A stretch of DNA of 10,442 nt from assembly GCA_028818385.1 (NCBI GenBank), contig JAPPNY010000075.1, forward strand, positions 1 to 10,442, given 5' to 3'. The number at the start of each line of letters is the position of its first letter. Within the stretch, counting starts at the first letter, position 1. The notes beneath the pieces are model-generated. The model was not told the origin of the DNA, did no database searches, and saw only the letters and a program-made list of their open reading frames with translations. Made by a program: the position numbers and the translations under genes. This document shows positions 7,147-10,442 of the stretch, in pieces. Origin of the DNA: Spirochaetaceae bacterium (GTDB lineage Bacteria > Spirochaetota > Spirochaetia > SZUA-6 > Bin103).

Positions 7147-8694
7147 GTGACACGGCGCAGACTGCCCATCGGCGTGCAGACGTTCCGCACGATGCGCGAG
7201 CGGGACTGCTACTACGTGGACAAGACCGCCTTCGTCGAGAGGCTGCTCGACGGGGGTACGCGCTACTTCCTGTCGCGCCCGCGCCGGTTCGGCAAGAGCC
7301 TGTTCCTGGATACGCTAAAGGAGTTGTTCGAAGGCAACGAGGCACTCTTCGAGGGCCTCCACATCCACGCCGGACATGACTGGTCACAGCGCCATCCGGT
7401 GGTGCGGCTGGACTTTGCCGGCGGCCACTACGGAGCGCCCGGCTCGCTGCACGCCAGCGTGTCGGCCCAGTTGGACGGGATGGAGGTGCAGGCCGGCGTA
7501 AGTCCTCGCTACGACACGGCCCCGGAGCGGTTCGGCTACCTGATCAGATCGCTGCATGAGCGCAGCGGGCAGGGGGTTGTCGTGCTGGTCGACGAATACG
7601 ACAAGCCGATCCTGGACGCGCTGGAGCAGCGCGAGATCGCCCGCGCCAACCGCGACTACCTGCGTGGCCTGTACGGGATGATCAAGGCGAGCGATGCACA
7701 CGTGCGGTTCACGTTCCTCACCGGGGTGAGCAAGTTCACCAAGGTCAGCGTGTTCTCCGTGCTGAACAACCTCACCGACATCACCCTCGACCGGCGCTAC
7801 TCGGCGATCTGCGGATACACGGAGCGTGATCTGGACACAGTGTTCGCGCCGGAGGTCGCCGGCCTGGACCGGGAACGGGTACGCGAGTGGTACAACGGCT
7901 ACCGCTGGCGCGGCGAAGAGAAAGTTTACAACCCCTACGACGTGCTGCTGCTGCTCGACAGCCGCGAATTCGAGGCGCACTGGTTCGAGACCGGTACGCC
8001 GTCGTTTCTGGTGGATACCCTGTTCGAGCGCCGAGTTTCGTCGGTGTCATTGGACGAGACGGTGAGCACCGCGGATCTGCTGTCGGCGTTCGACGTGGAT
8101 CACATCGGCACCGAAGCGCTGCTGTTCCAGACCGGCTATCTGACGATCACGAGCGAAGAGAAGCTGGGTGGCATGCCTCTGTATCGGCTGGGCTATCCGA
8201 ACCGGGAGGTCCGCCAGAGCCTGAACCAGGTCCTGCTGCGCCACTTGGTGCAGGACGCCGGGCAACAGACTGAGAACAGCGTCCGCCTGGCGCGGCTGCT
8301 GGCGGCGGGCGACTGCGGCGGCCTGAAGGGGCTGTTCCACGCCGTCTTCGCCAGCATCCCGTACGAATGGCACACCAACAACGACATCGCGAGGTACGAG
8401 GGCTATTACGCGAGCGTGTTCTACTCCTACTTTGCGGCGCTGGGTTACGAGATCGTGGTCGAGGAGTCGAGCAGCCACGGCCGGCTGGACATGGCTGTCC
8501 GCACCGCGGGGCACGTCTATCTGTTCGAGTTCAAGGTGGCGGAGCTGGCGCCGCCGGGCTCGGCGCTCGCGCAGCTACGGGAGCGCGGCTACGCGGACAA
8601 GTACCGCGGGCACGGTGAGCCGATCCATCTGATCGGCGTGGAGCTCAGCCGCGAGACGCGCAACGTGACCGCGTTCGAGGCGGCCGACGCCTGA
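7147..8694 (+). CDS. AAA-ATPase-like protein with C-terminal PD-(D/E)XK nuclease domain (PF09820 + PF08011/DUF1703 type)
   Basis: The 515-residue protein has the standard layout of this family. The N-terminal LPIGVQTFRTMRERDCYYVDKT (6-27) leads to RPRRFGKS (44-51), the family's form of Walker A in which the first glycine is replaced by Arg, then VVVLVDEYDKPILD (144-157, Walker B), FTFLTGVSKFTKVSVFS (188-204, sensor-like) and YNGYRW...VYNPYDVLL (249-268). The C-terminal domain has the PD-(D/E)XK signature GRLDMAV (Asp448) then FEFK (Glu461, Lys463), preceded by Glu439/440. Members are widespread, often multicopy, and of unproven biological role; ATP-dependent nuclease activity is an inference from the folds. 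The start is GTG with AGGA seven bases upstream. It is divergent from the PhyH genes and is followed after 119 bp by another ATPase/nuclease-like gene on the same strand. The length is normal and both domains look intact. Confidence 0.93.
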   Translation: MTRRRLPIGVQTFRTMRERDCYYVDKTAFVERLLDGGTRYFLSRPRRFGKSLFLDTLKELFEGNEALFEGLHIHAGHDWSQRHPVVRLDFAGGHYGAPGSLHASVSAQLDGMEVQAGVSPRYDTAPERFGYLIRSLHERSGQGVVVLVDEYDKPILDALEQREIARANRDYLRGLYGMIKASDAHVRFTFLTGVSKFTKVSVFSVLNNLTDITLDRRYSAICGYTERDLDTVFAPEVAGLDRERVREWYNGYRWRGEEKVYNPYDVLLLLDSREFEAHWFETGTPSFLVDTLFERRVSSVSLDETVSTADLLSAFDVDHIGTEALLFQTGYLTITSEEKLGGMPLYRLGYPNREVRQSLNQVLLRHLVQDAGQQTENSVRLARLLAAGDCGGLKGLFHAVFASIPYEWHTNNDIARYEGYYASVFYSYFAALGYEIVVEESSSHGRLDMAVRTAGHVYLFEFKVAELAPPGSALAQLRERGYADKYRGHGEPIHLIGVELSRETRNVTAFEAADA

Positions 8695-8813
8695 CACCAC
8701 AGTCGTGGATCGGCGACCGCGCGGACTACGAATCGGTGACCGAGTAGCGTCTCCGATCACCGGTTTCGCGGACGACAGCGATCCTTGCACGACATCGGAA
8801 AATTTTTTACGTT
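8695..8813 (+). other. Intergenic spacer with repeated ATCGGYGACC-like sites and an AT-rich tract
   Basis: This 119-bp spacer separates two codirectional ATPase genes. ATCGGCGACC (8709-8718) and ATCGGTGACC (8732-8741) form a direct repeat differing at one base with a 23-bp period, close to two helical turns. An inverted copy of the core, TCACCG, lies at 8757-8762. A run of A and T at 8799-8809 sits just before the ATG at 8814 and stands out in this GC-rich DNA. The arrangement could be an operator and promoter for the downstream gene, but no confident -35/-10 pair or terminator is visible. Confidence 0.35.
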
Positions 8814-10391
8814 ATGTCCATGGGCGGTCGCTGGACCTTCTATGGACGCCAGGAGGAGCTGGGCACGCTCCTGCAGAGGCTACGCCGGCGCCGCTGGTTC
8901 TTCGGCACCATCCGCGGGCGCCGACGGATCGGCAAGACCGCACTCATCCACCAGGCGCTGACGACGCTTCGGGAGGATGACCCGGACGTCCGTCGCACGC
9001 TGCTGGTGCAGCTCCCCGACAGCACCCCCGCTGACTTGGCGGCGGTGTTCCGAAACGCAGTCCGGGAAGCGGGCCTGGAAGCTCAGCTCGACGGATCGCC
9101 CGCGATCAGGGACCTTCCTGGCGCGGCGGCCGCCGTGGGAGCGCTGTGCTCGGCCGGAACGATCGTGGCCCTCGACGAGTTCCAGATCTGCCACCAGGGG
9201 CCCCTCCGCGGCCTGCCTTCGCTCCTGCAGATGCAGGTCGACCGTCTGCAGGATCAGGACGGGGCCGGCGGACTGATCCTCCTCGGCTCCGTTCAGTCGG
9301 AAATGGAAGCCCTGCTCGACGACCGGCGGGCGCCGCTGTTCGGACGGACGACGTTCGATCTGACGCTCGGCCCCTGGGATCTCCGAACGATTCTGGAGGT
9401 GTGCCGCGATCACGGAGCCGAGGCCCCGGAGCGCTGCCTGACCCTGTGGACCCTCTTCGGCGGCGTGCCCAAGTACTGGCGCCACTTCGCCGAAGCGGAC
9501 GGCCTGGACGCGATTCCCGCATGGCAACCTTGGGCGCAGCAGCTCTGCGAGAGGCTCTTTCTCCGCTCCGATGCGCCGTTGCGCGAGGAAGGCGACAGCC
9601 TCCTCGGTCGAGAGTTGCACCGCAACTACCTCGCCATCCTCCGCGTCGTGGCAGAGCGAAGAAGCTGCACTCATGGAGACGTGCGGGACGCGCTGCCCGA
9701 CCTGACGAGCACGGGACCGTATCTGACGACCCTCGCGCAGGACCTGCGGCTCATCGAGCGGCAGCTTCCCCTGTTTGCGCATGAAAGGCAGCGGCGCGCC
9801 CGCTACGTCGTTGCCGACCCGTTCCTCAGCGCATGGCTCAGCGTGATGCAACCCGCGTGCCAGGCGGCACGAATCGAGCCGTCGAGCCGGATAGCGGAAC
9901 GGATGCTGCCACGGCTCAGCACGCTTGAGGGACATGCCTTCGAGCGGATGGTGCGGGAGGCGAGCGAGGAGGCATCCCGTGCCGGTGACACCGACTTTCC
10001 CATGACCGATCGCGCCTCGGGCTACTGGAACAGGGCGCAGAAACAGCCGGGGTCGGTGGAGATCGATGTCGTCGCCTGGAACGACGAGGAGCAGCGCGTG
10101 CGCTTCGGCTCGTGCAAACGCAACCCCGAACGACACGATCCAAAGTCACTTCGTGCGTTCCGCGGCCACGTGGATCGCTTTCTCGCCACCAGGGATGGAA
10201 GCCGGTTCCGCGACTGGCATCTTGAGCTGGCGCTCTTCTCCCCGCGATTCCCGGCGGAACGGCGCGCGTCTCTGGAGGCCGACGGCTGGGTCTGCCGGGA
10301 CCTGGTCGACTTCCGGCGCATGCTGCTGCCGGAAGATCGAGGTGCAAACGGCAGGCTCCCGGCGTCGGCCAAGGTCGAGGGAGCCGAGTGA
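8814..10391 (+). CDS. P-loop ATPase of the ATPase_2 (PF01637)/DUF234 (PF03008) type with C-terminal nuclease-like domain
   Basis: The 525-residue protein opens with FYGRQEELGTLL (9-20), the usual start of this ATPase family, followed by GRRRIGKT (35-42, Walker A), TIVALDEFQ (116-124, Walker B), LILLGSVQSEME (154-165, sensor-like), PLFGRTT (174-180) and FGGVPKYW (215-222). A middle part (about 265-345) resembles a winged helix ending in YVVADPFLSAWLSV. The C-terminal DUF234-like domain has LEGHAFERMV (371-380), VEIDVVAW (415-422) and FGSCKRNP (431-438), corresponding to the Glu, Asp and ExK positions of a PD-(D/E)XK fold, but with Ser where ExK would have Glu. The role of the family is unknown; ATP-dependent DNA or RNA handling is inferred. 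ATG at 8814 is used; a second ATG at 8820 in the same frame is possible, and neither has a strong Shine-Dalgarno. The gene appears complete. Confidence 0.9.
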   Translation: MSMGGRWTFYGRQEELGTLLQRLRRRRWFFGTIRGRRRIGKTALIHQALTTLREDDPDVRRTLLVQLPDSTPADLAAVFRNAVREAGLEAQLDGSPAIRDLPGAAAAVGALCSAGTIVALDEFQICHQGPLRGLPSLLQMQVDRLQDQDGAGGLILLGSVQSEMEALLDDRRAPLFGRTTFDLTLGPWDLRTILEVCRDHGAEAPERCLTLWTLFGGVPKYWRHFAEADGLDAIPAWQPWAQQLCERLFLRSDAPLREEGDSLLGRELHRNYLAILRVVAERRSCTHGDVRDALPDLTSTGPYLTTLAQDLRLIERQLPLFAHERQRRARYVVADPFLSAWLSVMQPACQAARIEPSSRIAERMLPRLSTLEGHAFERMVREASEEASRAGDTDFPMTDRASGYWNRAQKQPGSVEIDVVAWNDEEQRVRFGSCKRNPERHDPKSLRAFRGHVDRFLATRDGSRFRDWHLELALFSPRFPAERRASLEADGWVCRDLVDFRRMLLPEDRGANGRLPASAKVEGAE

Positions 10392-10419
10392 GCGAAGCGA
10401 ACCTCACTCGAAGAGTGAG
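10385..10419. repeat. Overlapping inverted repeats at the end of the DUF234-type gene
   Basis: CGAGTGAG (10385-10392) pairs perfectly with CTCACTCG (10403-10410) across a 10-base spacer, and CTCACTC (10403-10409) also pairs perfectly with GAGTGAG (10413-10419) across GAA. The two hairpins share the middle arm and exclude each other. They span the stop codon of the preceding gene. No T-run follows, so an intrinsic terminator is not supported; a processing hairpin, a protein site or a remnant repeat is possible. Confidence 0.5.
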
Positions 10420-10442
10420 TTCCGAATCGGTGTCCGCGCTCC

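Noticed and set aside
8785..8813. TTGCAC ... TACGTT as a sigma-70 promoter directly before 8814
   Set aside because: Only three positions of each hexamer fit, and the start of transcription would fall inside the coding sequence.
8880..10136. A 418-residue open frame antisense to the DUF234-type gene
   Set aside because: The plus-strand frame carries Walker A, Walker B and the DUF234 motifs in order; the antisense frame shows no family motif and is explained by GC-rich codon use.
1..10442. CRISPR array, tRNA or rRNA gene, or intact insertion sequence
   Set aside because: No regularly spaced repeats, no cloverleaf-like or rRNA-like stretch and no transposase were found on reading the intergenic regions; the only mobility gene is the decayed integrase.

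Overview
The window is about 10.4 kb of GC-rich bacterial chromosome-like DNA. It has densely packed genes, ATGA-type gene overlap, GTG and TTG starts, and no introns. No rRNA, tRNA or taxonomically decisive gene is present, so the organism cannot be named. The decayed tyrosine recombinase resembles integrases common in Proteobacteria, especially alphaproteobacteria. The mix of PhyH dioxygenases and ATPase/PD-(D/E)XK fusion proteins is typical of large-genome environmental bacteria, including host-associated uncultured lineages. That placement is inference only.

Layout from left to right: (1) 60-1226 (+), a kelch-type six-bladed beta-propeller protein with no signal peptide. (2) 1311-1786 (+), the relic of a tyrosine recombinase, truncated at its 5' end and broken by four frameshifts, though its catalytic residues can still be read across the frames. 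(3) 1859-2302 (+), a small cysteine-rich probable lipoprotein in a patch of clearly lower GC (about 52% by hand count over 1861-2280). (4) A leftward group: two tandem PhyH-family non-heme iron dioxygenases (7023-6202, then 6205-5366, sharing ATGA) followed after 69 bp by a 981-residue HelD-like superfamily 1 helicase (5296-2351) with an inserted nuclease-like domain and three C-terminal zinc-ribbon modules. (5) 7147-8694 (+), divergent from the dioxygenases, an AAA-ATPase-like protein with a C-terminal PD-(D/E)XK domain. (6) 8814-10391 (+), a second and different P-loop ATPase of the ATPase_2/DUF234 type, also ending in a PD-(D/E)XK-like domain. The window ends in small inverted repeats.

The clearest theme is that three of the seven intact genes join a P-loop ATPase motor to a PD-(D/E)XK-type nuclease fold, each from a different family, and lie in one 8-kb stretch next to an integrase relic and an atypical low-GC gene. 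This looks like accessory DNA with a mobile history, and a nucleic-acid-processing or defence role is plausible. Nothing in the sequence proves that the three act together. The dioxygenase pair is transcriptionally upstream of the helicase on the same strand; its substrate cannot be deduced.
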